A DNA stretch of 64,000 nt from Ilumatobacter fluminis (GTDB taxonomy: Bacteria; Actinomycetota; Acidimicrobiia; Acidimicrobiales; Ilumatobacteraceae): contig NZ_SOAU01000001.1 in the NCBI RefSeq assembly GCF_004364865.1, forward strand, positions 1 to 64,000, given 5' to 3'. A model generated the notes under the pieces. That model saw nothing but the letters and a program-made list of their open reading frames with translations, did not search any database and was not told the origin of the DNA. Position numbers and translations under genes: made by a program. Every line of letters begins with the position of its first letter. Position 1 is the stretch's first letter. Shown in pieces: positions 53,035 through 62,251 of this stretch.

Positions 53035-54302
53035 GCGCGATCAGCGCCGATCGGCTGCTGCGCCACGCCGAGCGCGACGTTGCGACCCGGCCCGGCCCCG
53101 TGACATCGGGAGCCGCATCGCTCGGACGATTCGTTCTCCGCCGAACGACGCGTGACCGTCTGACCGTCGACGACGTCGTGCCGGGTCGAACGCCGCAGCG
53201 ACACGTCTACGGCGCCGAGGGCACCCTGGCCGTCGGCGCGGTCGACGCCCACGTCACCGTGCTCGACGAACGCGCCTACGCCGCGTTCGTTCGTGAGGGC
53301 GCGATCGGATTCGGGCGTGGCTTCATCGAGCGCTGGTGGACCTCCGACGACCCCGTCGCCGTCGTGCAGTTCGCGATCCGGAACATGGAAGGGCTCGACC
53401 GGGTCCGCAATCGGACCCGCCGCTGGACCGGCTGGATCTCCGACCCGGTCCGCAAGGCGCTGCCCCGCGACTCGCGAGAGCGCAACCGCGAGGACATCGG
53501 CGCCCACTACGACATCGGCAACGACTTCTTTTCGCTCTTCCTCGACGAGACGATGACGTACTCGTCGGCCGTGTGGCCGAACCCGGACGCATCGCTCGCC
53601 GACGCCAGCCGTCACAAGTACGACCTGCTCCTCGACCGGCTCGGCGTCGGCCCCGGCGACCACCTCCTCGAGATCGGTACCGGCTGGGGCGGTATGGCGC
53701 TGCGGGCGGCCGAACGCGGCGCTCGGGTGACGACGACCACCATCTCGTCCGAGCAGCACGCCGAGGCGACCCGACGAGTCCGGGAGGCCGGTTTCGCCGA
53801 CCGGGTCACGCTCCTCACCGACGACTGGCGCGACCTCATCGGCACGTACGACGCCGTCGTGTCGATCGAGATGATCGAGGCGGTCGACTGGCGCGACTAC
53901 GACGCCTACTTCGCCACGATCGACCGTTCACTGAAGCCCGGTGGGCGCGCTGCGATCCAGGCGATCTGTCTGCCCGACGACCGTTGGGAGCGTGCCAAGA
54001 ACACCGAGGACTTCATCCGACGGTTCGTGTTCCCGAACGGCTTCCTCCCCTCGGTCGGCGCGATCGGCGACTCGATCGGTCGGGCGACGTCGATGCACGT
54101 GGTTGCCGTCGACGACTACACCGAGCACTACGCCGAGACGCTGCACCGCTGGCGCGTCGAGTTCGACGCTCAGCTCCCGGCGGTTGCCGACCTCGGTCTC
54201 GACGAACGGTTCCAGCGTCTGTGGCGCATGTACCTCGCCTACTGCGAGGCCGCCTTCCTCGAACGCCACTGCCTCCTGCACCAACTGACCTTCCAACGGT
54301 GA
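53031..54302 (+). CDS. Cyclopropane-fatty-acyl-phospholipid synthase family methyltransferase
   Basis: SAM-dependent CFA-synthase-type methyltransferase (423 aa), acting on unsaturated acyl chains in membrane lipids. The N-terminal SCP2-like region leads to DIGNDFFSLFLDETMTYSSAVW, SAM motif LLEIGTGWGGMALRAA, TTTISSEQHAEATR and VSIEMIEAVDWRDYDAYF, with the C-terminal Cfa tail. With the upstream FAD and DUF1365 proteins it matches clusters for methyl-branched or related fatty acids; cyclopropane, 10-methyl or furan products are all possible. Confidence 0.88.
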   Translation: MSAISADRLLRHAERDVATRPGPVTSGAASLGRFVLRRTTRDRLTVDDVVPGRTPQRHVYGAEGTLAVGAVDAHVTVLDERAYAAFVREGAIGFGRGFIERWWTSDDPVAVVQFAIRNMEGLDRVRNRTRRWTGWISDPVRKALPRDSRERNREDIGAHYDIGNDFFSLFLDETMTYSSAVWPNPDASLADASRHKYDLLLDRLGVGPGDHLLEIGTGWGGMALRAAERGARVTTTTISSEQHAEATRRVREAGFADRVTLLTDDWRDLIGTYDAVVSIEMIEAVDWRDYDAYFATIDRSLKPGGRAAIQAICLPDDRWERAKNTEDFIRRFVFPNGFLPSVGAIGDSIGRATSMHVVAVDDYTEHYAETLHRWRVEFDAQLPAVADLGLDERFQRLWRMYLAYCEAAFLERHCLLHQLTFQR

Positions 54303-54305
54303 CCG

Positions 54306-54444
54306 GTCGGTTGATGTCAGACATCATCCGACAGGACTGCAGGGTTCCGCGTCCTCAGATGTCGGATGATGTCTGACATCAACCGACATCGCAGGACCGC
54401 AGCGTCCGAGCACGTTCGTCGGTTGGGGTCTGACCTCAACCGAC
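54306..54444. repeat. Family E repeat cluster (three palindromes)
   Basis: Palindromes at 54306-54332 (centre CAG), 54361-54387 (CTG), 54418-54444 (CTG, GGGG variant). The linkers contain GGACTGCAGGGTTCCGCGTCC and GCAGGACCGCAGCGTCCGAG. The cluster lies between the CFA synthase and the convergent MarR-GNAT gene. Confidence 0.93.
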
Positions 54445-54445
54445 A

Positions 54446-55330
54446 TCAACCGACGGGTTTGGTGAACCAGCGTTGGGCGTAGGGGTTGTCGTTGTAGCGG
54501 TCGGTCGGGGTGTAGCCGGCCCGGCCGTACATGGCGATCGCCTCGGTGAGCACGGCGTTGGTGTCGAGCACGATCGTGTCGTAGCCGAGCCGGGCGACCT
54601 CGGCCTCGAGCGCGGCGAGGGTGCGGCGGCCCACGCCTGCACCGCGCCAGTCGGCGTGCACCCACATCCGCTTGATCTCGCCGGTCGAGGCGTCGTGACG
54701 CACGACGCCGCCGCACGCCACGACGTCGTCGTCCGATCGGGCGACGACGAACGATCCCGTCGGTGCGCGCATCGACGGCGCATCGGTGACCAGCGTGTCG
54801 CCCGGATCGAAGCCGTCGGTGAAACGATCGTCGAGTTCGCCGAAGTAGGCCGACATCGCGGCGACCGCCTCCTCGGACGCGGGATCGACGACGTCGAAGC
54901 CGATCGCGGCGGCTCGCAGGAGCCGGTCGGCGGTTGCGAGCGCCGAGGCGAGTTCGTCGCGCTGGCGATCGGTGAGCGGGTCGATCAGCCGGGCGGCGAG
55001 GTCGTCCGATCGCCGGTCGAGGTCGGCCCAGGCGCGGCGGCCGGCGTCGGTGAGGGTGGCGACTCGACGTCGGCCGTCGTCCGGATCGGCGACGACGTCG
55101 ACGAGTCCGTCGTGCTCGAGCTCGCGCAGGAGCCGACTGAGGTAGCCGGAATCGAGCCCGAGCCGATGTCGGAGGTGGAGCAGCGACGCGTGGCCCATCC
55201 CGATCTCGAACAGCAGTCGGGCCTGGCCGAGCGGTCGCCCGGCGCCGAGGAACGAGTCGTCGAGCACGCCGATCCGCTGGGTGAACGAGCGGTTGAACCG
55301 CCGCAGCTGCTCGGTGACGTCGTCGATCAC
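54446..55330 (-). CDS. MarR/GNAT fusion protein
   Basis: Two-domain protein of 294 aa. The N-terminal MarR-type winged helix (RIGVLDDSFLGAGRPLGQARLLFEIG to GYLSRLLRELEHDGLVDVVADPDDGRRRVATLT) is fused to a C-terminal GNAT acetyltransferase with the acetyl-CoA loop WRGAGVGRRTLAALE. Such fusions regulate and modify the same small molecule (often toxic or antibiotic). A perfect 9-bp palindrome lies 2 nt upstream of the ATG for probable autoregulation. Its stop codon is in the family E repeat. Confidence 0.82.
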   Translation of the reverse strand: MIDDVTEQLRRFNRSFTQRIGVLDDSFLGAGRPLGQARLLFEIGMGHASLLHLRHRLGLDSGYLSRLLRELEHDGLVDVVADPDDGRRRVATLTDAGRRAWADLDRRSDDLAARLIDPLTDRQRDELASALATADRLLRAAAIGFDVVDPASEEAVAAMSAYFGELDDRFTDGFDPGDTLVTDAPSMRAPTGSFVVARSDDDVVACGGVVRHDASTGEIKRMWVHADWRGAGVGRRTLAALEAEVARLGYDTIVLDTNAVLTEAIAMYGRAGYTPTDRYNDNPYAQRWFTKPVG

Positions 55331-55332
55331 GA

Positions 55333-55352
55333 TCTCTGACTCTAGTCAGAGA
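55333..55352. promoter_or_regulatory. Operator upstream of MarR-GNAT gene
   Basis: TCTCTGACT (55333-55341) and AGTCAGAGA (55344-55352) form a perfect 9-bp palindrome with a 2-nt spacer. It begins 3 nt from the start codon on the minus strand, so binding would block its own expression. Confidence 0.7.
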
Positions 55353-55379
55353 AACGGCCGGTTCTTCTCACGGTGATCG

Positions 55380-55520
55380 GTCGGTTGAGGTCAGACCCCA
55401 ACCGACATCGCAGGACTGCAGCCTCCGAGCACGTTCGTCGGTTGAGGTCAGACCCCAACCGATATCGCAGGACTGCAGCCTCCGAGCACGTTCGTCGGTT
55501 GGGGTCTGACCTCAACCGAC
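55380..55520. repeat. Family E repeat cluster (three palindromes)
   Basis: Palindromes of half-site GTCGGTTGAGGTC or its GGGG variant at 55380-55406 (CAG), 55437-55463 (CAG) and 55494-55520 (CTG). Spacing is 57 nt start to start twice. Linkers are nearly identical (GCAGGACTGCAGCCTCCGAG). This is the most regular copy in the window. Confidence 0.94.
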
Positions 55521-55545
55521 ATCAACCGGCGTTAGGGTCGGCTCG

Positions 55546-56802
55546 ATGGGTGGGAAACGATTGATGACGGCGGTGGTGAGCGGCGTGCTCGTGCTCGTGA
55601 TGGCGGCATGCAGCGATGATCCCGAGCCGGACGCCGAACCGGCGTCGACGACAGCGTCGTCGATCCCGTCGACGTCCGCCCCGGCGACGGAAGCGCCCAC
55701 CACCTCGTCGGCCCCTCCCGAAACGAGCTCACCGTCGACCAGCGCGCCCGCGACGACCGCCGCGCCGGCGACGACCGCAACGACGGCACCGGAACGCGAC
55801 TTCTCGGCCCTCGGCCCGATGGTGCAGGGCATCGTCGACGAGTTCGAGCTCGGTGGCGCGGCTCTTGTCGTCGTCGATCGTGACGACGGGATCGTGCACG
55901 AGGAGTACTGGGGTGCGTTCGACGCCGACCGGCAGTCGTTCATCGCGTCGTCGTCGAAGATGATCACCGCCGGCGTCCTGATGCGTCTCGACGACCAGGG
56001 CCTGCTCGACATGGACACGCCGATCGCCGAGCAGACCGACTGGGTCGGCAACCCCGACCTGACGCCGGCGCAGCTCGTCTCGAACACGTCGGGCCTCGTC
56101 GGCCTGTTCCCCGAGCTCTTCTACGAGCCGTACGTGTGCCAGTGGTTCCCCGACGGCGACATCGAGGACTGCGGCGCCACGATCTTCGAGACGCCGGACG
56201 ACGACGATCTGATCGTCCCACCCGACACCGGGTTCGCGTACGGCGGTGGTCAATGGCAGATCGCGGGTGCGTTGGCCGAGCACGTGTCGGGTCGCACGTG
56301 GGCCGAGCTGATCGACGAGACCTACGTGACGCCGTGCGGCGTCGACAGCCTCGGGTACAACAACCACTTCGTGATCACCCGCGGACTCGGCTACCCGTAC
56401 GACATCGATCCGACCACCCTCGAGCCCACCGACAACCCGAACATGGAGGCGGGTGCCTACATCGCGGCGCCCGACTACGGGGAGCTCCTCTTGATGCACC
56501 TGCGCGAAGGTCGTTGCGGCGACGAGCAGGTGATCTCGCCGGAGGGCATCGAGCAGCTCCACACCGACCGCACCATCACCCTGCCGGGCGGCGACGCGCT
56601 CCCCGGTTACGCAATGGGCTGGTGGGTCGATCGCGCCAACGGTCGCTTGAACGACCCGGGCGCGTTCGGCGCCGAACCCTGGATCGATCTCGAGCTCGGC
56701 TACGGCGCCTACTTCGTCGTCGAGGCCGACGGCTCGACCGGCGCGACGATCCGGAGCGTCATCGAGCCGGTGATCGACGAAGCCATGACCGCCTCACCGT
56801 GA
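55546..56802 (+). CDS. Lipoprotein serine hydrolase (paralogue)
   Basis: Beta-lactamase/PBP-like surface lipoprotein of 418 aa, paralogue of 25-1314. The signal ends in MAAC (Cys22). A Thr/Ala/Pro linker follows to about residue 85. The SxxK motif is SSSK in ASSSKMITAG; the region DTGFAYGGGQWQIAGALAEHVSG holds the Tyr-Gly-Gly. TAGGGT lies 7 nt upstream of the ATG. The two hydrolases share most segments (e.g. TPAQLVSN and PCGVDSLGYNNH), indicating a recent duplication. Confidence 0.85.
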   Translation: MGGKRLMTAVVSGVLVLVMAACSDDPEPDAEPASTTASSIPSTSAPATEAPTTSSAPPETSSPSTSAPATTAAPATTATTAPERDFSALGPMVQGIVDEFELGGAALVVVDRDDGIVHEEYWGAFDADRQSFIASSSKMITAGVLMRLDDQGLLDMDTPIAEQTDWVGNPDLTPAQLVSNTSGLVGLFPELFYEPYVCQWFPDGDIEDCGATIFETPDDDDLIVPPDTGFAYGGGQWQIAGALAEHVSGRTWAELIDETYVTPCGVDSLGYNNHFVITRGLGYPYDIDPTTLEPTDNPNMEAGAYIAAPDYGELLLMHLREGRCGDEQVISPEGIEQLHTDRTITLPGGDALPGYAMGWWVDRANGRLNDPGAFGAEPWIDLELGYGAYFVVEADGSTGATIRSVIEPVIDEAMTASP

Positions 56803-56814
56803 CCTGGGCGACGC

Positions 56815-57327
56815 TCAGCCGACCCGGTCGACGATCGCTGCGACGATCTCGGCCGGAGTGGCCGTTGCGTCGACGGTGATCACGTCGGTCTCGTCGGCGG
56901 TCGGCGGTTCGAGGGTGGCGAACTGGCTGTCGATCATGTTCGGCCCCATGAAGTGATCGGTCCGGTCGCCGGCACGATGTCTGGCGACGGCAGGCGGCAG
57001 ATCGAGGCACACGAACGTGACCCCACCCGCCGCACGCAGCACGTCGCGATAGCTGCGCTTCAGCGCCGAGCACGAGATGACCACCCGAGTCCGAGCAGCG
57101 AGCCGGGACGCGAGCGTCTCGAGCCACGGTTGGCGGTCGGCGTCGGTGAGGGGGATTCCTGCCGCCATCTTCTCGACGTTCGTCGGCGGATGTGCGTCGT
57201 CGGCCTCCACGTACTCCACGTCGAGCGCCTCGCCGAGTCGGAGCCCGATCGTGGTCTTGCCCGATCCGGCGACGCCCATCACGATCAGTCGGAGAGGTGT
57301 CTCGGGGGTCGTGTCGCTGTCGGCCAT
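56815..57327 (-). CDS. gntK: Gluconokinase, thermoresistant type
   Basis: Phosphorylates gluconate to 6-phosphogluconate (170 aa). P-loop GVAGSGKTTIGLRLGEAL near residue 18, ADDAHPPTNVEKMAAGIPLTDADRQPWL (gluconate-binding segment typical of GntK) and the CSALKRSYRDVLR motif. The start is ATG 57327. No gnt transporter or edd/eda is near; it lies convergent to the lipoprotein gene. Confidence 0.93.
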   Translation of the reverse strand: MADSDTTPETPLRLIVMGVAGSGKTTIGLRLGEALDVEYVEADDAHPPTNVEKMAAGIPLTDADRQPWLETLASRLAARTRVVISCSALKRSYRDVLRAAGGVTFVCLDLPPAVARHRAGDRTDHFMGPNMIDSQFATLEPPTADETDVITVDATATPAEIVAAIVDRVG

Positions 57328-57587
57328 CTCCGATCGATTCAACCACGCCGTCTGCCGGACGACCCACGACCCGACTCCAGCGGCGCTGTTCCATCCGCGC
57401 ATCGTCGACGCCGACGTGGCATCGTTCGCGTCACACCGAGCCGGCCCCGGCCCGGTGCCGCCGCCCGCCAGCGGTGGGATTCGCGGCGACGACCGAGGCA
57501 CCGGTCGTCGCCGCATCGCGTTCGGGCGACGCTTCGATCGAACCGGATCGTCGTGGCGGAGACCGTCGATCTGCGTAGGTTGATCCG

Positions 57588-58952
57588 GTGACCCCCCGCA
57601 CCGACGTCGACGCGCGCCCGGACGACTCGGCGTCTTTGGCCGAGCGCGAGACCGGCTTGTGGCCGTTCGACCCGTCGAGGTTCCCGTTCTATTACGGCTG
57701 GGTGATCGTCGTCGTCGGCACGATCGGCATGATCGCGTCGGTGCCCGGCCAGACCGCCGGCGTCAGCGTCTTCACCGACCACCTCACCGACGGCACCGGG
57801 TTGAGCCGGCTCCAACTCTCGATCGCCTATCTGATCGGCACGGGCACGAGCGGCTTCGTGCTCCCTCGCGGTGGCCGTGCGGTCGACCGGTACGGCGCTC
57901 GGGTCATGGCCCTCGCCGCCGTGGTCGGTCTCGCCGCGACCCTGCTCGGCTTCAGCGTGGTCGGCCCGATGAACACGGTCGTCGGGATGATCGTGATGAG
58001 CGTCGGGTTCGGCTGTCTGCGCTTCTCCGGCCAGGGCATGCTGACCCTGTCGTCGCGCACGATGATCTCGCAGTGGTTCGATCGTCGACGCGGCGTCGTC
58101 ACCTCGTTCTCCAACGCGTTCATGAGCTTCGCATTCGCGGCCAGCCCAGCGTTCCTGCTGTGGCTGATCGACCTCGACGGTTTCCGCACCGCGTGGCGAC
58201 TGATGGCGGCCGTCCTCGTCGTCGTGATGGGTGCGATCATCGTCGTCTTCTTCCGGGAGAGCCCCGAGGCGTCCGGGCTCGTGATCGACGGGGGCATCGC
58301 AGAGCGCGAGGCGAACGGTGCGATGCGGGCGAAGGCGCCGGTCGGCACCGACCGCGACCTCACGCGTGGTCAGGCGCTCCGCGACCCGCGTTTCTGGGCG
58401 GTGACGCTGCCGGTCGCCGCGCTCAGCTCGACCGGGACGGCGCTGACGTTCCACATCGTCGACATCGGCGCCGAGATCGGCCTCACCGACGACGAGATCG
58501 TGCGGATCTTCCTGCCGATCGCGTTCGTGAGCGTGCCGGTCACCTTGATCAACGGTTGGCTGATCGACAAGGTCACCCCGGTGTTGATCGCCCTCGTCAT
58601 GTGCGCGGCGCAGCTGCTCATGTACTTCACGGTCACCTACATCGACACGACGTGGACGGCGGTGCTCGCGATCGGTGCCTGGGGCACGTCGCAGGGCTGC
58701 TTCGCACCGCTCACATCGGCGGCGGTCCCTCGACTGTTCGGTCGCCGACACCTCGGCGCGATCTCCGGTGTGCAAATGAGTGCCATGGTGATCGGCAGCG
58801 CCATCGGTCCGGCGTTGTTCGCTCTCGTGAAGTCGTTGGCCGGGTCGTACGAGGCGGCGCTGTGGATCTCGGCGGTCGTGCCGGCCGCCGCGCTCGCGCT
58901 GTCGGTGTACTGCCTGATCCGCCCGCCACTACCTGTTCCCGGCGACGCCTGA
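57588..58952 (+). CDS. Major facilitator superfamily transporter
   Basis: MFS transporter of 454 aa with twelve predicted helices. MFS signature after helix 2 is [15 protein letters not shown] (residues ~100-115). A long cytosolic loop lies between helices 6 and 7 ([19 protein letters not shown]). Probably a monocarboxylate or organic anion porter by sequence type; no substrate evidence. GTG 57588 is 6 nt downstream of TAGGTT. The preceding 260-nt gap (57328-57587) shows no other feature. Confidence 0.82.
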   Translation: MTPRTDVDARPDDSASLAERETGLWPFDPSRFPFYYGWVIVVVGTIGMIASVPGQTAGVSVFTDHLTDGTGLSRLQLSIAYLIGTGTSGFVLPRGGRAVDRYGARVMALAAVVGLAATLLGFSVVGPMNTVVGMIVMSVGFGCLRFSGQGMLTLSSRTMISQWFDRRRGVVTSFSNAFMSFAFAASPAFLLWLIDLDGFRTAWRLMAAVLVVVMGAIIVVFFRESPEASGLVIDGGIAEREANGAMRAKAPVGTDRDLTRGQALRDPRFWAVTLPVAALSSTGTALTFHIVDIGAEIGLTDDEIVRIFLPIAFVSVPVTLINGWLIDKVTPVLIALVMCAAQLLMYFTVTYIDTTWTAVLAIGAWGTSQGCFAPLTSAAVPRLFGRRHLGAISGVQMSAMVIGSAIGPALFALVKSLAGSYEAALWISAVVPAAALALSVYCLIRPPLPVPGDA

Positions 58953-58961
58953 CGGCGTCGG

Positions 58962-60032
58962 TCAGAGATCGCGGTACTCGCCGACGACCGACACCGTGGC
59001 GCCGATCGCCCCGGCGTTCCAGACCGGCTCGACGATGTCGTCGATGCCGAGCCAGTCGATGATGCGATCCTGGTGGTGCGGGAACGTGCGGGCGCAGCCC
59101 TTGCTGCGCGGGTTCGGCGGGATGTATCCGGCGCCGTGGATCGCCTGACCGCCGTTGAAGTAGATCGGCTTGTACATGTTGCCGTTGAGCGGGTTGTCGA
59201 CCTCGCTCGGGAAGTTCGTGCTGTCGTGCCAGCCGTCGTTGTCGAGCGCCGGGTCGTAGCGGTAGGCGTCGAGGGCCTGGATGTTGTGGGTCGGGTAGTC
59301 GGGCTCGCCGGTCGACGTCGGGAAGATGTCGACGATGCGCTCGTCACCCTCGCCGGTGACGATCACCTGACACGTCTCGTTGATCAGGATCCACTTCGAC
59401 GACCACGTCGCTGCGCCCCGCGGGATCGTGAACGAGTCACGCGTCGCGTCGAAGATCGCCGCCTCCTCGTCACTGCCCTCGGGCAGGTGGGTCGTGCTCT
59501 CCGGCAGGCCGAGCAACATGCGGGCCGCGCAGATCGCCTGGCGGGTGAGCGGTCCGGAGTCGCCGTCGATGCCGAGTTCGAACAGCGACGTGCCGGCGAA
59601 CAACTCGTTCAGCTCGGCCTGCTGCACCTCGACGTGGGCGGGCGAGGGCGCGAGCCGGGACGTGCCGGTCACGTCGTCGACGTCGTTGCCGGGGCAGATG
59701 TCGTACTGCTCGCCGGGGTGGATGATGTCGGTCTCGCTCATCCGGTTCTCGGTGAGCAGTTCGTCCATCGTGACGCCGTCGAGCGAGGCGACGATGCCGC
59801 CGAGCGAATCGCCGGGCTGCACGGTGACGACACAGATCTCCGGCGGTGCCGTGGTGGTCGGCGCGACCGAGGTGGTGGTGGTCGTCGTGGTGGCGTCGAC
59901 GGTCGTGGTGGTCACCGCCGACGCGGTCGGTGCGGCGGTGTCGTCGCCGGGTGCGGCCGCGTCGGATCCGCCGGAGCAACCCGACGCCAACAACAAGCCG
60001 CCGGTGAGGAGCGCCGCGCCCGTGATCCGCAC
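58962..60032 (-). CDS. LysM lipoprotein L,D-transpeptidase
   Basis: Third L,D-transpeptidase (356 aa). The signal peptide ends in a lipobox (LASGC) followed by a Thr-rich linker. A LysM-like domain ICVVTVQPGDSLGGIVASLDG..NRMSETDIIHPGEQYDI precedes the YkuD domain with FNGGQAIHGAGYIP (His) and SKGCARTF (catalytic Cys). GTG 60032 is 7 nt after TAGCCT on the minus strand. LysM anchors it to peptidoglycan. Confidence 0.87.
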   Translation of the reverse strand: MRITGAALLTGGLLLASGCSGGSDAAAPGDDTAAPTASAVTTTTVDATTTTTTTSVAPTTTAPPEICVVTVQPGDSLGGIVASLDGVTMDELLTENRMSETDIIHPGEQYDICPGNDVDDVTGTSRLAPSPAHVEVQQAELNELFAGTSLFELGIDGDSGPLTRQAICAARMLLGLPESTTHLPEGSDEEAAIFDATRDSFTIPRGAATWSSKWILINETCQVIVTGEGDERIVDIFPTSTGEPDYPTHNIQALDAYRYDPALDNDGWHDSTNFPSEVDNPLNGNMYKPIYFNGGQAIHGAGYIPPNPRSKGCARTFPHHQDRIIDWLGIDDIVEPVWNAGAIGATVSVVGEYRDL

Positions 60033-60114
60033 GACGTCGAGGCTATCGGCGGTGCGTGAACGACCTCCGGCGGCCCGGGTTTCGGTGACGTGGCGCGACG
60101 GGTACTCGGATGGC

Positions 60115-60270
60115 GTGGAACTGATCATCGTCGCCGTCCTCCTCCCAGCAGCAGCGTTCGTGCTGTGGCGGGTCGTGGCGGCGATACGCGGGCGGTCGCC
60201 CGAACGAGCCGTCGACAGCGGCCATCCGCACCTGACCGACGTCGACCCGCACTCGTCGGGCGACGCCTGA
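60115..60270 (+). CDS. Small single-pass membrane protein
   Basis: A 51-aa protein with one N-terminal transmembrane helix (LIIVAVLLPAAAFVLWRVVAAI), then a basic and Ser/His-rich tail. GTG 60115 is the likely start. No homologue recognised. It is encoded divergently from the L,D-transpeptidase gene. Confidence 0.5.
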   Translation: MELIIVAVLLPAAAFVLWRVVAAIRGRSPERAVDSGHPHLTDVDPHSSGDA

Positions 60271-60298
60271 CGACGAGTCGGCCGGCGCCTGCGGACCG

Positions 60299-60487
60299 TC
60301 AGCGAACGTTGTAGACGTTGGTGCTCGTGGCGCCGCCGAGCAGGGCAGACACGAGGATGCCGAGCGGCAGCGTTCCCCAGTAGCCGACCGTCAGGCCGAC
60401 GTTGCCGAGGAACAGCATCAGGAGCCAGGTGGCCGGGAAGGTGGCCAACAGGAACACGACGGTGAATGCGAGCAGTGCCTTGATCAT
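60299..60487 (-). CDS. Small two-helix membrane protein
   Basis: A 62-aa protein with two hydrophobic helices (FTVVFLLATFPATWLLMLFLG and WGTLPLGILVSALLGG). The ATG has a strong GGAGG site 5 nt upstream. Unknown function; lies convergent to the previous small ORF. Confidence 0.6.
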   Translation of the reverse strand: MIKALLAFTVVFLLATFPATWLLMLFLGNVGLTVGYWGTLPLGILVSALLGGATSTNVYNVR

Positions 60488-60559
60488 GGGAACCTCCGTA
60501 TCGGGCGTGCCAACCCTACGACCCGCTCGCCCACCCACCGCGGATACCGAACGCTCTCT

Positions 60560-60697
60560 GGGTCGGGTGTCGCAGGGAACGGGGAGGCGCAGCCGAGACG
60601 TTTCCGGAGATCACCCGACCCATTGGCGGCGGTGCTGCCGGGTCGGGTGATCTCCCGAAACGTCGACTCCGTCGCCGTTCCGTACGACACCCGACCC
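60560..60697. repeat. Family C repeat (full inverted arrangement)
   Basis: A 138-nt structure: GGGTCGGGTGTCGCAGGGAA at the left, GTTTCCGGAGATCACCCGAC inside, an 18-nt spacer, then GTCGGGTGATCTCCCGAAAC and the right end GTTCCGTACGACACCCGACC. Outer and inner arms are inverted copies. It lies between the small membrane gene and the 3' end of the catalase gene; the same layout occurs at 11748-12006. Confidence 0.93.
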
Positions 60698-60706
60698 GGT
60701 GAGGGG

Positions 60707-62155
60707 TCAGCTGACGGCGCGGGCGATGCGGTCGCCGATCTCCTGATCGACATTGCGCCAGTACTCGAACGCCCGCTCGAGGACCGGTCCGGTCACCCCG
60801 TCGGCGAGGTGGCCGGCAACGTTGTCGACGAACTCGTCGCGCTGCGCATCGTCGAACACGTCCCGCACGAGTGCCCGGGCCTGGCTCCAGTCGTCGTCGT
60901 CCTCGCGCTCGACGTAGGCGGTGCGGACCATGTCGTCGCTGACGCCGTAGCTCCACCGGTTGTCGTCACCGATCAGGCTCGGGTCGGCCGCCGGACCACC
61001 CTTGCTGTTCGGCGCATAGACCGGATCGGTCACGGGCACGATGCGCATCGCGCCATCCTTCGAGTAGCTGTGCACGGGGCACTGCGGAGCGTTGACCGGG
61101 ATCTGCTTGTAGTTCACACCGAGTCGGGCACGGTGCGCGTCGGCGTACGAGAAGCCACGGGCGAGCAGCATCTTGTCGGGCGACAGGCCGGTGCCGGGCA
61201 CCATGTTGTTCGGCTCGAACGCCAACTGCTCGATCTGGGTGTGGAAGTCGGTGGGATTGGTGTGCAGGGTGAATCGTCCGACGTCGATCAAGGGATAGTC
61301 GGCGTGCGGCCACACCTTCGTGAGGTCGAACGGGCTGATGCGGTACGTCTTGGCGTCCTCGTACGGCATGAGCTGCACCTTCAACGTCCACGACGGGTGC
61401 TCGCCGTCGGCGATCGCGTCGAACAGATCGCGCCGGTGCACGTCGCTGTCCTTGCCGGCCATCTCGTCGGCTTCGTCCTGTGTGTACCCCTCGACGCCCT
61501 GGTCGCTGTGGAAGTGGTACTTGACCCACGACAGGTTCCCGTCGGCGTCGTACCAGGAGTACGTGTGGCTCGAATAGCCGTTCATCTGGCGGTAGCTGCG
61601 GGGGATGCCACGATCGCCCATCAGGTACGTCACCTGGTGCGCCGACTCGGGTGACAGGGTCCAGAAGTCCCACTGCATGTCGTGGTCGCGCAGGCCGTTG
61701 TCGGCGCGTCGCTTCTGGGAGCGGATGAAGTGCTGGAACTTCATCGGGTCCTTGATGAAGAAGATCGGCGTGTTGTTGCCGACCATGTCCCAGTTGCCCT
61801 CGGACGTATAGAACTTCAGCGAGAAACCTCGCGGATCGCGCCACGTGTCGGGGGAGCCTCGTTCACCGGCGACGGTGGAGAAGCGAGCGGCCATCTCGGT
61901 GGTCGCGCCGGGCTGGAGGAAGGCGGCGCGAGTGAACTCGCTGACGTCGCCGGTGACCTCGAACGTGCCGAACGCACCGCTGCCCTTGGCGTGCGGCTGC
62001 CGTTCTGGGATGCGCTCCCGGTTGAAGTTCGCCATCTGCTCCAGCAGATAGTGGTCGTGGAGCAGGATCGGCCCGTCCGGACCGGCGGTCAGCGAGTGCT
62101 CGTCGCTGGGTGCGGGTGCCCCGCTGTCGGTAGTGGTGAACGGGCAATCGGCCAT
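60707..62155 (-). CDS. katA: Catalase (monofunctional, haem)
   Basis: Small-subunit haem catalase (482 aa) decomposing H2O2. Catalytic His is in [20 protein letters not shown] near residue 55; the distal Asn region is in [19 protein letters not shown]; the haem-tyrosine motif is [17 protein letters not shown]. No large C-terminal extension, as in clade 1/3 catalases. An AGGAGG site lies before the ATG. It joins gpx and AhpCF as the third peroxide-removing system in the window. Confidence 0.96.
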   Translation of the reverse strand: MADCPFTTTDSGAPAPSDEHSLTAGPDGPILLHDHYLLEQMANFNRERIPERQPHAKGSGAFGTFEVTGDVSEFTRAAFLQPGATTEMAARFSTVAGERGSPDTWRDPRGFSLKFYTSEGNWDMVGNNTPIFFIKDPMKFQHFIRSQKRRADNGLRDHDMQWDFWTLSPESAHQVTYLMGDRGIPRSYRQMNGYSSHTYSWYDADGNLSWVKYHFHSDQGVEGYTQDEADEMAGKDSDVHRRDLFDAIADGEHPSWTLKVQLMPYEDAKTYRISPFDLTKVWPHADYPLIDVGRFTLHTNPTDFHTQIEQLAFEPNNMVPGTGLSPDKMLLARGFSYADAHRARLGVNYKQIPVNAPQCPVHSYSKDGAMRIVPVTDPVYAPNSKGGPAADPSLIGDDNRWSYGVSDDMVRTAYVEREDDDDWSQARALVRDVFDDAQRDEFVDNVAGHLADGVTGPVLERAFEYWRNVDQEIGDRIARAVS

Positions 62156-62251
62156 GGGTCCTCCTGGGTGGGCGTCGGTGCCGGACCACCGGGTCGTGCC
62201 CGCTCGGTGCCGTGCCGAAACCGGATCAGGGTTCGGTCACCCGGTCGGGTG

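Noticed and set aside
55380-55520. CRISPR array
   Set aside because: Repeats are palindromes with identical linkers instead of unique spacers, only three units, and no cas genes.
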